Positions 17,324 to 27,097 of a DNA stretch of 64,000 bases are shown here, in pieces. The first letter of the stretch is position 1, and the number at the start of each line of letters is the position of its first letter. The notes beneath the pieces were generated by a model. It ran no database searches, had not been told where the DNA came from, and saw only the letters and a list, made by a program, of their open reading frames with translations. A program made the position numbers and the translations under genes. Source of the stretch: Pseudoalteromonas shioyasakiensis (GTDB lineage Bacteria; Pseudomonadota; Gammaproteobacteria; Enterobacterales; Alteromonadaceae); contig NZ_LRUE01000002.1 in assembly GCF_001550135.1 (NCBI RefSeq), forward strand, positions 145,472 through 209,471, given 5' to 3'.

Positions 17324-18340
17324 CTATTTCTTATCTATGGCATCACAGGGCTGATACCATGTTAACCTTTCAGATGCTAAGGCTGAAATAACTTTATTAA
17401 CAAAACTTTGACCTCCGCCTATTGGGTTATAAATGCCGATTACTCTGGGTGTTATTCTAATATTCTCGTCATGGAGCAAAGCTTTGATCGAACCGAGTGA
17501 TAAAATCGAATTTTGAATGGTTGTTTGATTTAACTCGCTTGGTAAAGGTAGATTAGCAGAAACAAGTTCACCTGTAGCCCCCAGTGTTTGAACAACTAAA
17601 GTACCTGTTAAGTTTCCAGCTTTTGCTTCAGCTGCGATTGCAGGTAAACCAGACAAATTCACATTTCCATTTAAGACATTAATAGTCGCAGTGAGTCTTA
17701 ACCCAACTCCTACATATACTGGCAAATTCACGAGTTCATAGTTCTGAATATCGTAGTTAGATAAATCAAAAAGTGATTTTAGCTCTTTGTTTTCATCTAC
17801 CTTTGAGAATAAACCATCATTTGGATTAACTATAACATTATAATTAGATACTACATTATTTGGAACGTGTTCAAATAACTTTAGGGGTTGGCCTTTTTTG
17901 TAATTTGGGTAAGTATATTCAGCTCCCCACCATTTTACATCTGGTATTTGGCCGGATATTTCTCTTTTAACTAAAAAGCTACCCTTTGTGGTGTCTGTAT
18001 TTGCATAGTCAATAATAACTTGATAAGAACGACCTTCATAACCAATTGTTGATGGGCCAAAGTTAAGTGTCCCATCAGATGTAAATTCAGCAACTGCTAA
18101 ACGAACTGTTTGATCAGGAAATGAATCTTTTAAATTGCGCAAAACAATTTCTTTATTTTTAAATCTAAGTTCGTTATCTGCTGGGGAGCAACTAGCCCCC
18201 TCTAGAGTCTGTACAGGTAAGGGATCAAATGGTATGTAACTATATGATGTTTGTTTCTCAGCTAATGTATCAGGAATTTTAGTATGTGATGTACATCCAG
18301 CTAGAACTGAGATAGATAAAATAAATGTAATAAACTTCAT
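17324..18340 (-). CDS. Putative lipoprotein of unknown function next to ssrA
   Basis: 338 residues. It begins with a signal and lipobox LAGC (Cys15); the ATG at 18340 is preceded by AAAGGAGAATGCTC, which fixes the start over Met codons further upstream. The mature protein is soluble, Asn/Leu-rich and mixed alpha/beta. One stretch (VGVGLRLTATINVLNGNVNLSG and the following ~40 residues) looks beta-rich, and GIYNPIGGGQSF lies near the C terminus. I do not recognise a family. Codon usage is visibly more A/T-rich than neighbouring genes and the upstream DNA is very AT-rich. Together with its place just downstream of ssrA, a classic integration site, this suggests horizontal acquisition, but no integrase or duplicated ssrA end is seen. 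Confidence 0.8.
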   Translation of the reverse strand: MKFITFILSISVLAGCTSHTKIPDTLAEKQTSYSYIPFDPLPVQTLEGASCSPADNELRFKNKEIVLRNLKDSFPDQTVRLAVAEFTSDGTLNFGPSTIGYEGRSYQVIIDYANTDTTKGSFLVKREISGQIPDVKWWGAEYTYPNYKKGQPLKLFEHVPNNVVSNYNVIVNPNDGLFSKVDENKELKSLFDLSNYDIQNYELVNLPVYVGVGLRLTATINVLNGNVNLSGLPAIAAEAKAGNLTGTLVVQTLGATGELVSANLPLPSELNQTTIQNSILSLGSIKALLHDENIRITPRVIGIYNPIGGGQSFVNKVISALASERLTWYQPCDAIDKK

Positions 18341-18404
18341 GAGCATTCTCCTTTGCCTAATAAAAAAGTGCATGCTTTTATTTTAAATATAATGAATTTT
18401 ATTT

Positions 18405-18443
18405 ATATTATTTTAAATTTAAACTTCGAATTTAAAATAATAT
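18405..18443. repeat. 39-bp AT-rich inverted repeat with 15-bp perfect arms
   Basis: Left arm 18405-18419 (ATATTATTTTAAATT) and right arm 18429-18443 are perfect complements around a 9-nt loop. It lies 65 bp upstream of the orphan lipoprotein start. It could be an operator, a cruciform-prone element or a leader hairpin. Confidence 0.75.
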
Positions 18444-18552
18444 ATTAGGTCTTTTTTTAGAATGTGCAAATTTAAGTTTTTACTAGCTTTTATTATGCTT
18501 AATGATTTTTAAAGGTGTTATTATATAAGCAATGTAAAATTATATATAAAAT

Positions 18553-18580
18553 AACCTCTAAGCACAGGTACTTAGAGGTT
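18553..18580 (-). terminator. Terminator after the crotonase-family gene
   Basis: Stem AACCTCTAAG / CTTAGAGGTT (10 bp, 8-nt loop) directly after the minus-strand stop at 18585, with a T-rich stretch following in the minus direction. Confidence 0.8.
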
Positions 18581-18584
18581 TTTT

Positions 18585-19301
18585 CTAAACAATCAACTGA
18601 ACGGCATCAATAATCGGTTTGTTTTCTATATCAATGGTGTCGATGATGTGTTTGTGTAGGCGCTTTTTGTGCTCGGCGAAAATCGCGCGTTTTTTATCGA
18701 ACTGGCTGGCAAATTCGAGGGCGCTATTAAATAAAGCTTCTTTGTTTGGGCAGGCTTGTTCAATAACATGATCCGTGGCAAGTTCGCCTGCGGTAACGCG
18801 GCGGCCTGTTAGCATCATCTCGTTAAAACGATAGTCTGGAATAGCTTTTTTAATGAAGGCGAGCATGCCCGGTAAAAACGGGATTGATAAGTCAACTTCT
18901 GGGAAGCAGAAGAAACCACGGTCGCTTTGCATAAACCTAAAATCACAGGCGCACGATAAAATTGCACCATTACCAAACGCGTGGCCATTAATTGCTGCAA
19001 TGACTGGCATTGGGAACAGTAATAGGCGTTTAAATACCGCATCCATTGAGTGCATAAAGCCACTTACTTCAGCAAATTTTTGTGTTTTTAATGCGGGCAT
19101 AAGCCAATCGGTATCTATGCCCAAGCTCCATGATTTTTCGCTGCTTGAAGTGATCACCAGTGCTTTGTGTTCAGGATTACGTTCGATTTCGTCAAGGCAA
19201 GTTAAAAAAGCCTCTGCAAAAGCAGGGTTATGGCGATTTTCAGCTGTTGTCATAGTTAAGATAGCAACAGATCTTTGTGTACTTACATTCATCAGTGTCA
19301 T
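18585..19301 (-). CDS. Enoyl-CoA hydratase/isomerase family protein
   Basis: 238-residue crotonase-fold enzyme acting on acyl-CoA thioesters. The CoA/oxyanion-hole region is AINGHAFGNGAILSCACDFR and the acidic active-site segment is FCFPEVDLSIPFLPG. The first oxyanion segment is the unusual SEKSWSLGID rather than the common FCAGAD type. The pattern is closer to delta3,delta2-enoyl-CoA isomerase-like members than to classical FadB-type hydratases; this is by recall. AAAGG lies 6 nt before the ATG. Monocistronic, with its own terminator. Likely helps beta-oxidation of unsaturated fatty acids, but the reaction is not proven by sequence. Confidence 0.87.
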   Translation of the reverse strand: MTLMNVSTQRSVAILTMTTAENRHNPAFAEAFLTCLDEIERNPEHKALVITSSSEKSWSLGIDTDWLMPALKTQKFAEVSGFMHSMDAVFKRLLLFPMPVIAAINGHAFGNGAILSCACDFRFMQSDRGFFCFPEVDLSIPFLPGMLAFIKKAIPDYRFNEMMLTGRRVTAGELATDHVIEQACPNKEALFNSALEFASQFDKKRAIFAEHKKRLHKHIIDTIDIENKPIIDAVQLIV

Positions 19302-19506
19302 GCTGTGCCTTTAATTTTATTGTGTTGTGGGCATAGTTATATACCATCGGTTTAACAAAATAAACCACAAGTCTGACCAGTTGTGAATTTAGGGGCACTT
19401 CTCTTTTGGTTGATATGGTCTTTTAGTCGAAACTATTTTCCAATATATCGCTAATAGTGGTGAGTCATGATAGCGTTAGCTCAAACACACTATTTAAAGC
19501 GTAACA

Positions 19507-20280
19507 ATGGATTTGATCAGTTGGCAGTTTTTAGGTGGAGATTTATTAAGCCCGATCAGCACAATCATGCTCATTGTGGTTGCGGGCTTTACTTCAATGA
19601 TTTCAGCAGCTTTTGGTGCGGGCGGCGGCTTAATGCTGCTGGTGATCATGGCATCCATGCTTCCTATGAGTGTGGTTATTCCTGTTCATGGGTTAGTGCA
19701 GTTAGGCTCTAATGCAAACCGCTTTTTGTTCACGTTTAAACATATTGATGGTGCTATGTTTGTGTACTTCTCTTTAGGGGGAGTCTTAGGTGCGCTGGTT
19801 GCCTCAACGATTGTCACATCAATACCCCTTGAATTAATGAAAATAGTGGTTGCTGCATTTGTGCTTTATTTACTTTGGGGTGTGACGCCAAAGCTCAGAG
19901 AAACCTCAAAGTTATGGCGTGTTCTCGCTGGACTTTGGACCACGTTTATCTCGATGTTTGTAGGGGCAAGTGGGCCTTTGGTTGGCAGCTGCTTATATGT
20001 GAATAATTATAATAAGCTTAAATTTACCGCTACTTTTTCAAGCTGCATGACAGTACAACATACCTTAAAAGCGATTTTATATGGGGCTGTGGGCTTTGCA
20101 TTTTGGCAGTGGTTGCCGCTGGTTATGCTCATGATAATGAGCGGTGCTTTAGGTACTTGGCTTGGCCTTAAGTTATTGCACCGCATTTCGTCAGATAAAT
20201 TTAAAAAGATTTTTCGTTTAGTGTTAACGGTGCTTTCCCTGCAACTTGCGTGGCAGGGAATTATGGCTTTTAGTATTTAA
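19507..20280 (+). CDS. TSUP (TauE/SafE-type) membrane transporter
   Basis: 257 residues with 7-8 predicted transmembrane helices. The diagnostic N-terminal Gly-rich helix [19 protein letters not shown] and the matching half in the second repeat ([16 protein letters not shown]) identify the sulfite/organosulfonate exporter TSUP family. The substrate cannot be assigned; no sulfonate or sulfur-metabolism gene is next to it. The ribosome-binding site is weak. Its last 11 bp overlap the convergent chemoreceptor gene with no room for a separate terminator. Confidence 0.88.
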   Translation: MDLISWQFLGGDLLSPISTIMLIVVAGFTSMISAAFGAGGGLMLLVIMASMLPMSVVIPVHGLVQLGSNANRFLFTFKHIDGAMFVYFSLGGVLGALVASTIVTSIPLELMKIVVAAFVLYLLWGVTPKLRETSKLWRVLAGLWTTFISMFVGASGPLVGSCLYVNNYNKLKFTATFSSCMTVQHTLKAILYGAVGFAFWQWLPLVMLMIMSGALGTWLGLKLLHRISSDKFKKIFRLVLTVLSLQLAWQGIMAFSI

Positions 20281-21748
20281 ACAAACCCAGTTTGGCAACG
20301 ATGCCGCGTTCTAATTCATTGAGTTGGCCTATGGTGTTATCGAGGTGCTGAGCTTCTTGCGATAGGCTCTTAGCGCCTTGGTTAATGAGCTGCATGGTAT
20401 TTAAGATATCAGCGGTCACGCTGGTTTGCTCTTCAGAACTTGCCGCCACGCTCTCGTTCATTTGATTAATGGTATTGATTTGTTTAGCAATATCTTTGAA
20501 CACCGCTTGGCTTTTTTGATTCGCTTGGCTCACTTTATCGCTCAGTGACTTGCTTTGCTCCGTTGCGGTTACACAATCAGAGGTATTTTTGTGTAGCGAT
20601 ACAATAATCGACTCAATCTCAGACGTTGAATCATAGGTTTTACTAGCAAGCGCTCTTACTTCATCGGCCACCACAGCAAAGCCACGACCAGATTCCCCCG
20701 CACGAGCCGCTTCAATAGCAGCATTTAGAGCCAGTAAATTGGTTTGCTCGGCAATACTTTTTATAACATCGAGCACTTGGCTGATTTCGTTACTGCTGGC
20801 GTTTAATTGTTTAACTACGTTTGATGTATGGTCGAGTTGTGCAGCTAATTCGTCAACCATGTTGCCATTGGCATTCATATTTTGTTCGCCTTGTTGGCAT
20901 AAGCGATGTACGTCGGTTGTTTGCTGTGCAGTTTGATTAGCCCCTTGCGCAATCTCTTTGGTTGCTTCACTTAACTGACTAAGTGCATTGGTTGCTGAAT
21001 CAGTGCGATTATATTCAAGCTCGGCTTCGTTTTTAGAGCGCACAGATGCTTCGTTTACTGTGCTGGCTATCATTTCAAGCTCACTGGCTGTGCTGCCTAG
21101 CTCTGTAATTATTTCTTGCACTTGCGCTATAAATCGATTGAAACCATCGACCAAATAGCCTATTTCATCATTAGATTGATAGCTAATACGTTTTGTAAGG
21201 TCGCCTTCGCCTTTGACAATTTCATCAACAAGGCTATTTACGCTATCGATTGGTTTTATCACTAATAGCCGCACGATATAAATAATCACCGCACCCAAGG
21301 CGATAAAAGAGACCAGCAAGGTAATAAACATGGTGCGTGTCGACTCAGCAATGGTGCTATGCAGTGCTTGTTGTGAGTAACCAATTTTTATGTGGCCAAT
21401 TAAATTATCTAAATAGTGCAAATCAATAGTTTTGCTAACCGATGCGCTATTGCTTTGTTTAGTGATAGAAGCAAGTGGCTTATTGCGATGATCTGTCACT
21501 GAAATGCTATATACATGTTTGTTTTGCGAAAAGGCTTTAATAATCTGATTGATTAACGGCTCATCATAAGAGAATACCGGCTCGGCTAAAATAACCTGCA
21601 TTTGCTCATTAAGGGCCGTGATGTCGTCTTGCCATTGTTGTGTTTGACTCGACTTTGCCAGCAGGTAGTTTGCACTGATCACGAAGATCACGCTCAGTAA
21701 AAGGCACAAAGACAGTGCCAAGGTCATTTTATATTTTAATGATTTCAT
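20270..21748 (-). CDS. Methyl-accepting chemotaxis protein
   Basis: 492 residues. TM1 (about 9-30), a short periplasmic sensor of ~100 residues, TM2 (about 140-162) and a HAMP domain ([27 protein letters not shown] region) are followed by the cytoplasmic signalling coiled coil. The hairpin tip is the highly conserved [20 protein letters not shown] segment continuing into [19 protein letters not shown]. It relays ligand signals to CheA/CheW. It lies 7 bp downstream of a periplasmic binding-protein gene with which it forms an operon, so the binding protein may deliver the ligand. No C-terminal NWETF-type CheR tether is present. Confidence 0.95.
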   Translation of the reverse strand: MKSLKYKMTLALSLCLLLSVIFVISANYLLAKSSQTQQWQDDITALNEQMQVILAEPVFSYDEPLINQIIKAFSQNKHVYSISVTDHRNKPLASITKQSNSASVSKTIDLHYLDNLIGHIKIGYSQQALHSTIAESTRTMFITLLVSFIALGAVIIYIVRLLVIKPIDSVNSLVDEIVKGEGDLTKRISYQSNDEIGYLVDGFNRFIAQVQEIITELGSTASELEMIASTVNEASVRSKNEAELEYNRTDSATNALSQLSEATKEIAQGANQTAQQTTDVHRLCQQGEQNMNANGNMVDELAAQLDHTSNVVKQLNASSNEISQVLDVIKSIAEQTNLLALNAAIEAARAGESGRGFAVVADEVRALASKTYDSTSEIESIIVSLHKNTSDCVTATEQSKSLSDKVSQANQKSQAVFKDIAKQINTINQMNESVAASSEEQTSVTADILNTMQLINQGAKSLSQEAQHLDNTIGQLNELERGIVAKLGLFKY

Positions 21749-21755
21749 TGTGCGC

Positions 21756-22592
21756 TCATTGAAATGGGTTAAACCACAAAGGGCTATTTTTATTAGGTGT
21801 GTTCGACGATAACGTTGGGTTATCTAGCTCAATTACGCGACGCGAGCTTAAGTTGGCTTTTGATAAAACCGTTTGTACTTGGCTGTCTGCCAAAAACATG
21901 GCGTTAAATGTGCCATCGGCAATCATCTCGTTTAGCGCATCATTTAGCTGTTTATGCAGCGTGTGGTTGTTTTTGTTGACGAAAAAGTAAAGTGGTGCGG
22001 TGTACTTAATAACTAAGTGCGGCTCAACAGTGAGGTTAAGCTCTGAGTGATTGGCAATTTCATCCCAAGGTTCATTCACCCCACGTGGGAAGTAGTCAAA
22101 GCGCTCGCCTTCAAGCATTGGAAATAAGTTAGGGTATTTTAATGTAGTAACAACAGGCAGTTGATTTGCTTTTAATATTTTCGTGTCTGGCCAGGTTTTA
22201 CCTTGCCCAGCGGTAAAACGTTTTAAATCTTGTAAGCTAGTTACCGAGCTAAACAGTTCGCGATTTTGTGCTTTAACAATCGCGACTCGCATGCCAAGTA
22301 AGCCACGAAACAAGGGAATATAAACGGCTTGATAATCTTGCTCTAACTGAGTAGATGTCATGCTCCACATCACATCAAGCTGGTTGTTTTTTACATCGTT
22401 TAAGATACGTGCATTAGAGATATCTTTATTGGTTTCGTAAGGGTGAACATACTCTAAGTCAGCCCGTTCAATGGCGCTGATCAGTAATTTGTGGGGAAGT
22501 GAGGTATCGCCACTATAGCTTTGAACTTTTACCGGTGCGGCAAAACAAGCCGACGTAAAAGCAAAGCAAAAAAGGAAAGCAAAATGACGCAT
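21756..22592 (-). CDS. Periplasmic substrate-binding protein (family 3-like)
   Basis: 278 residues with a signal peptide (ends near CFAAP) and a type II periplasmic-binding fold: [35 protein letters not shown], then a [20 protein letters not shown] segment near the C terminus. It resembles solute-binding proteins of amino-acid ABC transporters but has no permease or ATPase nearby. The downstream partner is a chemoreceptor gene, so a chemosensory role is more likely than transport; that is inference. The C-terminal ~30 residues ([18 protein letters not shown]) are probably flexible. Confidence 0.85.
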   Translation of the reverse strand: MRHFAFLFCFAFTSACFAAPVKVQSYSGDTSLPHKLLISAIERADLEYVHPYETNKDISNARILNDVKNNQLDVMWSMTSTQLEQDYQAVYIPLFRGLLGMRVAIVKAQNRELFSSVTSLQDLKRFTAGQGKTWPDTKILKANQLPVVTTLKYPNLFPMLEGERFDYFPRGVNEPWDEIANHSELNLTVEPHLVIKYTAPLYFFVNKNNHTLHKQLNDALNEMIADGTFNAMFLADSQVQTVLSKANLSSRRVIELDNPTLSSNTPNKNSPLWFNPFQ

Positions 22593-22685
22593 AAAGCACC
22601 TTTGTTATTATTATGTAAACAATAAACTAAAGTGCTTTACGCGCTTTCTCAATCTTATTTCTTATGCATACGTATTCATACCTAA

Positions 22686-23321
22686 TCAATCGTTCAGAAG
22701 GCTGTCGATTGACTTATCACCATTAAACAATTCAAACACTTGTGGTTTTTTCGGTGTATGTTCAGCAAGGTATAGCAGGGTATTTGCTACATCTTCACGG
22801 TTGATCACCGCATCTTGGCGCGTTGCAGGGCGCGTGGTGGTTAATAGCCCCGTTGCTGCAACATTTAATAGCGTGCCAGGTCTGACAATGCTGTAATTTA
22901 ATTCGCTATTGATTAAATGTTGGTCAGCCATGTGCTTTGCAACTAAATACGGTTTTATACTGCTTTCAATGTTATCTGGGGCATCAGCACCAATAGAGCT
23001 GACCATAATAAAGTGCTTAACCTTGGCATCTACCGCATAATTAATCGCTTTAACTGCGGCCCATAAATCTATCAGTAAGGTTTTATCAGCACCCGTTGCG
23101 CCGCCGGAGCCCGCGCTAAAAATCACTTGTTCAACACCCTCGAAGGCACGACTAAAATCGTTTTCGAGGTCTTGCTCTACAATCGTTAAATTATTACTTT
23201 CAAGCGCAGTCAGTTTGCTTTTGTCTCTAACCAGAGCCACTACATCATTACCACTTGCCAGCATTTTTTCGGTGGTCATTTTGCCTATTTGGCCCGTTGC
23301 GCCAATGATTAAGGTCTTCAT
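22686..23321 (-). CDS. NAD(P)-binding atypical SDR (NmrA/YwnB-like)
   Basis: 211-residue Rossmann-fold protein. The nucleotide-binding loop is IGATGQIGKM at the N terminus, then VALVRDKSKL which commonly selects NADP, a VSSIGADAPD segment after strand 5, and the YLVAKHMADQHL helix in the place of the YxxxK helix of classical SDRs. Atypical SDRs act as oxidoreductases or redox sensors; the substrate is unknown. A good ribosome-binding site (GGAG) precedes the ATG. Monocistronic and divergent from the OmpA-type gene. Confidence 0.88.
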   Translation of the reverse strand: MKTLIIGATGQIGKMTTEKMLASGNDVVALVRDKSKLTALESNNLTIVEQDLENDFSRAFEGVEQVIFSAGSGGATGADKTLLIDLWAAVKAINYAVDAKVKHFIMVSSIGADAPDNIESSIKPYLVAKHMADQHLINSELNYSIVRPGTLLNVAATGLLTTTRPATRQDAVINREDVANTLLYLAEHTPKKPQVFELFNGDKSIDSLLND

Positions 23322-23463
23322 ATCAAACTCCTTCTAATTGCTGTGTAAGTAAAGACCTTGGGGTGTGGATTTATTTTTAAAGGGGTACAAGCAAACTTTG
23401 AATAAAAAAGTATTATTTGGCATAGTGTCAAATTAGGTACAAATTCAATTTAAAGGACTTAAA

Positions 23464-24921
23464 GTGAAAATATTTATTAAACTTTTGGTGTTAGTAACTT
23501 TGGTATTTTGCAACGCGGCATCTGCTAATCAATGGCTATCACCTTATCCAAATAGTGAGGTTGAAAAGTCGGTTAAACTCAGTGGCGAACAGACTCAATT
23601 AATGAGTCAGTTTGATGGCAGTAAAAAGTCGTCAGAGCGATTTAGTTACACAGACTTTATTGGTGATGTAAACCACACATTATACGAAATAAACAATGTT
23701 GCTACTCTCAAAGTATTTGAAAACTATAAACACGCTTTACTCACCGATGGTTTTAATATTGTTTATTCTTGTCAGCTAGACGCTTGCGGTGACAGCAGTG
23801 ATTTTGCAGAGGAAGTCGGTTACTTTCAGCTCTATAATTATCATCGTAAGCCATATTATCTGCTTGCCACTAAAGGTGAAAAGCCTGAATTTGCAGTGTC
23901 GTTATTTGTTGGCCAGTACAACAGTAAAACGCGTGTTATGAGTAGCTCAATTGCGATTAAAGAGCTTGAAACAGGTCTGATAAAAGCCAATACAGCTGCT
24001 TTTGCAAAACAGCAAACAAACCCTGTTACCAAAGCACCTAAAGACGATATTAGAGGCTCAAGCGATCACCCATTACTAAGCCGTTATCCTGGTAGTTTTA
24101 TTGAAGCCTTTGAGCAAATTGATTACGAAGAATTTTCACTACCAACAGGAATATTTAACCGTAAAAACAAAGCGCTACCTGCTGAAGATGTGACAGGCGA
24201 TATCACTCGTATTACTTATGAAATTAGAAAAGTATCAACCCTTAAGGTTTTTCATAACTATGTGTCTGCCTTAACAAAAGAAGGCTTTGAAACGGTATTT
24301 AGTTGCGAACGTCAAGCATGTGGTGACGACCGTAAGGCAATACAAGCACTTGGTGATCACTTGTCGGCAAAACAAGTTTATAACTATTATCGCCAGCCGC
24401 GCTATCAGTTAATGAAAAGCACCATAGAAAATCAAACAACCTATGTCGCATTTTTTGTTGGGAATTACCAAGGCACTACGCGAGTGCAGCTTGTTATAAT
24501 TCGAACAGAGCCTTTACAAGGAGATTTAGTTAAAACCAATCCGGACCAAGTGTTAAAGCAGCTAGAGCAAAAAGGTAAAGCAGCCATTTATGGCATTTAC
24601 TTTGATCATGATAAATCAGACATTAAGCCAGAGTCAGCCGAGTCATTAAAAGTGATTGCGGATGTTTTAAATAAAAATAACAGCTTAAACTTGTACGTTG
24701 TTGGTCATACAGATGATAAAGGAAGCCCAGAGTATAATTTAGGGCTGTCATCTAAGCGAGCTAAAGCAGTTGTTAAAGCGCTCGTGAGTCAATATGGCAT
24801 TAAAGAGTCGCGTTTAATTGGTTATGGTGTAGGCCCTTATGCGCCAGCTGCCAATAATAAAAATGATTTGGGTCGTCAGCTAAACCGACGCGTAGAGCTA
24901 GTTGAGCGATTAAGTAATTAA
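23464..24921 (+). CDS. OmpA-family protein with duplicated DUF4892-like module
   Basis: 485 residues, signal peptide ~1-21. Two homologous N-terminal modules (about 25-175 and 205-365) share the marks TLKVFENYKHALLTDGF / TLKVFHNYVSALTKEGF, CQLDACGD / CERQACGD and VSLFVGQYNSKTRV / VAFFVGNYQGTTRV. Each keeps a Cys pair that probably forms a disulfide. A C-terminal OmpA peptidoglycan-binding domain follows (YFDHDKSDIKPES, VVGHTDDKGS, LNRRVEL). It should sit in the outer membrane or periplasm and bind peptidoglycan. Start is GTG with AAGGA 6 nt upstream. The single-copy relative is known as DUF4892, by recall. Confidence 0.87.
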   Translation: MKIFIKLLVLVTLVFCNAASANQWLSPYPNSEVEKSVKLSGEQTQLMSQFDGSKKSSERFSYTDFIGDVNHTLYEINNVATLKVFENYKHALLTDGFNIVYSCQLDACGDSSDFAEEVGYFQLYNYHRKPYYLLATKGEKPEFAVSLFVGQYNSKTRVMSSSIAIKELETGLIKANTAAFAKQQTNPVTKAPKDDIRGSSDHPLLSRYPGSFIEAFEQIDYEEFSLPTGIFNRKNKALPAEDVTGDITRITYEIRKVSTLKVFHNYVSALTKEGFETVFSCERQACGDDRKAIQALGDHLSAKQVYNYYRQPRYQLMKSTIENQTTYVAFFVGNYQGTTRVQLVIIRTEPLQGDLVKTNPDQVLKQLEQKGKAAIYGIYFDHDKSDIKPESAESLKVIADVLNKNNSLNLYVVGHTDDKGSPEYNLGLSSKRAKAVVKALVSQYGIKESRLIGYGVGPYAPAANNKNDLGRQLNRRVELVERLSN

Positions 24922-24923
24922 TC

Positions 24924-24950
24924 AAAAGGGGCTTTTTAGCCCCTTTAAAT
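24924..24950. terminator. Terminator between OmpA-type gene and mnmC
   Basis: Stem AAAGGGGC / GCCCCTTT around TTTTTA, followed by an A/T-rich stretch. The mnmC stop codon (24945-24947) lies in its right arm. Confidence 0.8.
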
Positions 24951-26993
24951 TTTATTACGAATTAGGTCGCGAACAATAAAGCGAGCAGGGTGAATAGCCT
25001 GACTCACGCGTTCGCTAAATGGTCTTGGCTCATTGTTTAAGCAAGCAATTAAATGCTCAGCACTCAAGGGGGCACTGCACAGGCCTCTTGCGCCAAAGCC
25101 AGTGAGCACATGCAAGCCTTGCTGAGGTTTCGTTAACGTTTGGTACTGATAACGCTTACCTAATCTTAAATTAGCAAACGCACTTAAATAATCACTTTGT
25201 TCAGCCCATTCACCTGCCATAGGTAAATGGTCGATGAAGGTGCACCTTACAGCTGCTTTTGCGGCTGTTATTTCACCTAAGGTCGTTGCAAACTCGCTGT
25301 CTGTGTAAAAGCTTAATAGTTGTTCACGATTGGTAAGGTTGTCTTGCTCTTTAACTTCACGGCTTTTTGAGTTTTTTTCAAAAGTCGCGCCCATGCAATG
25401 ATGGCCCTGATATTCAGGAGTAAAATAGCCCTTATGGCAAAGCACGGTCTTTAGGCGTTTTGACTGCTCGCTTGCTTGCACATGCGAGACTTGGCCGCGT
25501 ACACCAACAATAGGTAGCGCTTGAGTTTGGCTAAACTGGTCACTGTGTTCACCAGCACAATTAATCACATCGCTAAATGGCCCGAATGTTTGCTCTTTTG
25601 TGTGTAATAACCAGCCATCTGCGGTTTTTTCGAGCTTTTCAATGTGGCAATTAAAGTGACTGTCCATTTTATTATTGGTAGTGGCAGTTAACGAACTTGC
25701 CGCATTAAATAGAGCTGTAACCAGGGCTGGTGGATTTACCCAGCCGCCTTTTGCAAAGAATACACCTGAGTAGCCCGTTTCTACACCGGCAATTTCATCA
25801 CCTTCTTCGGCGCTTACATTACGCATTAATTCTGTTGGCCAAAGTTCTTTATCGGCAAGGTTTTGATGTTTATCAGCTAGGCCTTGTTTAACCGCGTGCT
25901 GTAATACACCACACCACTGGTGAGGGTAGTCAAAACCATCATCAAGTAATTGTTGGTATAGACGCATCGCATATAAAAAACTATGGGCGAACATTTCACT
26001 GTGTGGTGAGTTTTTTGCTTGTAAATGCGGATAAACAGCCCCTTGTACATTGTGAGAAGCGCCCATGGCAAGCGCTTCATCTTGGCAAAACAGCGTGGCT
26101 TTTAGGCCTCTTTTTGCCAGTGAATACAGTACACTGCTACTGGCAATACCACCGCCAATAACAGCCACATTACTCAGTTCACTTTGCTGATGAGCAAAAT
26201 AGGCAGGCCCTGATTGTTGCTCATTAGGCTCAGTGAGCTCGCCAATCAGCATTTCGCGCTTTTTACCATAGCCTTTTGCTTTACTCATGCTAAAGCCTGC
26301 TTCGATTAGCCCTCTTCTTACAAAGCCTGCGGCAGTGAAAGTGGCGAGTGTGGCATTTGCTCTTGAGATAGCACGCATCTTGTTGAACAAACTCTGTTGC
26401 CACATATCTGGGTTTTTACTTGGTGCAAAGCCGTCTAAATACCACGCATCAACAACCCCTTCGCTTGGGTAGCTCATGGCGTCAATGCTGTCTTGCACGT
26501 CACCAAAGTAAAGGTCGAGTATTAATTTGCCGCCTGCAAATTCAAGGCGATGACAGCCGGCCAAATTAATTGGGTATTGAGTAATTAGTTGCTCACTATA
26601 CTTGCTTAAACTAGGCCAGGCTTTGAGTGCTTGAGCAAGGTCATCACGCTTAATAGGAAATTTTTCAAAAGAGATAAAGTGCAAGCGGGTAACACTTTTT
26701 TTACCACTATGGTCGGGTTGATTTTGAACTTCTTGCTCTGCATGCTGCCTATCAAGGTGAGCAGCAAAGTGCTGCCATGTATTTAAAAAGTTAAGCCCGG
26801 TACCAAAGCCTGTTTCAGCAATTGCAAAGTGGTCACGGTCATGATTTTGTAATCGTTGCGGGATATGGTTTTGTTGATAAAACACATAATGTGATTCGGC
26901 TAAGCCATCGTCATTAGAGAAATAAACATCGTCAAACTGATCGGCGACAGGGGTACCAAGGTGATTAAAATGAATATGTGCGTTTTTGATCAT
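24945..26993 (-). CDS. mnmC: Bifunctional tRNA mnm5s2U biosynthesis protein MnmC
   Basis: Completes 5-methylaminomethyl-2-thiouridine at position 34 of tRNAs for Lys, Glu and Gln. 682 residues. The N-terminal MnmC2 methyltransferase domain (~1-245) has the SAM loop ETGFGTGLNFL and a WYLDGFAPSKNPDMW motif. The C-terminal MnmC1 FAD-dependent oxidoreductase begins with VIGGGIASSSVLYSLAKRG (dinucleotide-binding) and ends with the GFGARGLCSAPL motif. Length and fusion are normal for gammaproteobacteria. It is divergent from fabB, as in several relatives. Confidence 0.95.
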   Translation of the reverse strand: MIKNAHIHFNHLGTPVADQFDDVYFSNDDGLAESHYVFYQQNHIPQRLQNHDRDHFAIAETGFGTGLNFLNTWQHFAAHLDRQHAEQEVQNQPDHSGKKSVTRLHFISFEKFPIKRDDLAQALKAWPSLSKYSEQLITQYPINLAGCHRLEFAGGKLILDLYFGDVQDSIDAMSYPSEGVVDAWYLDGFAPSKNPDMWQQSLFNKMRAISRANATLATFTAAGFVRRGLIEAGFSMSKAKGYGKKREMLIGELTEPNEQQSGPAYFAHQQSELSNVAVIGGGIASSSVLYSLAKRGLKATLFCQDEALAMGASHNVQGAVYPHLQAKNSPHSEMFAHSFLYAMRLYQQLLDDGFDYPHQWCGVLQHAVKQGLADKHQNLADKELWPTELMRNVSAEEGDEIAGVETGYSGVFFAKGGWVNPPALVTALFNAASSLTATTNNKMDSHFNCHIEKLEKTADGWLLHTKEQTFGPFSDVINCAGEHSDQFSQTQALPIVGVRGQVSHVQASEQSKRLKTVLCHKGYFTPEYQGHHCMGATFEKNSKSREVKEQDNLTNREQLLSFYTDSEFATTLGEITAAKAAVRCTFIDHLPMAGEWAEQSDYLSAFANLRLGKRYQYQTLTKPQQGLHVLTGFGARGLCSAPLSAEHLIACLNNEPRPFSERVSQAIHPARFIVRDLIRNKI

Positions 26994-27079
26994 GGTTTAA
27001 CTAATTAACTACAAACTTTTTTCATTATTTTACGTGTTTTCTTTGAAATAGTCTGGCGTTATTTATAAGCTAGACATTC

Positions 27080-27097
27080 AGAGTACATGTGTACGCT
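27080..27097 (+). promoter_or_regulatory. FabR-type operator upstream of fabB
   Basis: Palindromic AGAGTACATGTGTACGCT, 76 bp before the fabB start. It has the GTACA-N2-TGTAC core that I recall for FabR (unsaturated fatty acid repressor) sites at E. coli fabA and fabB. Its position in the fabB upstream region supports the call. The fabR gene is not in the window. Confidence 0.7.

Noticed and set aside
17200..18600. Prophage or genomic island at ssrA
   Set aside because: No integrase, and no repeat of the ssrA 3' end within this window; only composition hints, kept as a finding rather than a feature.
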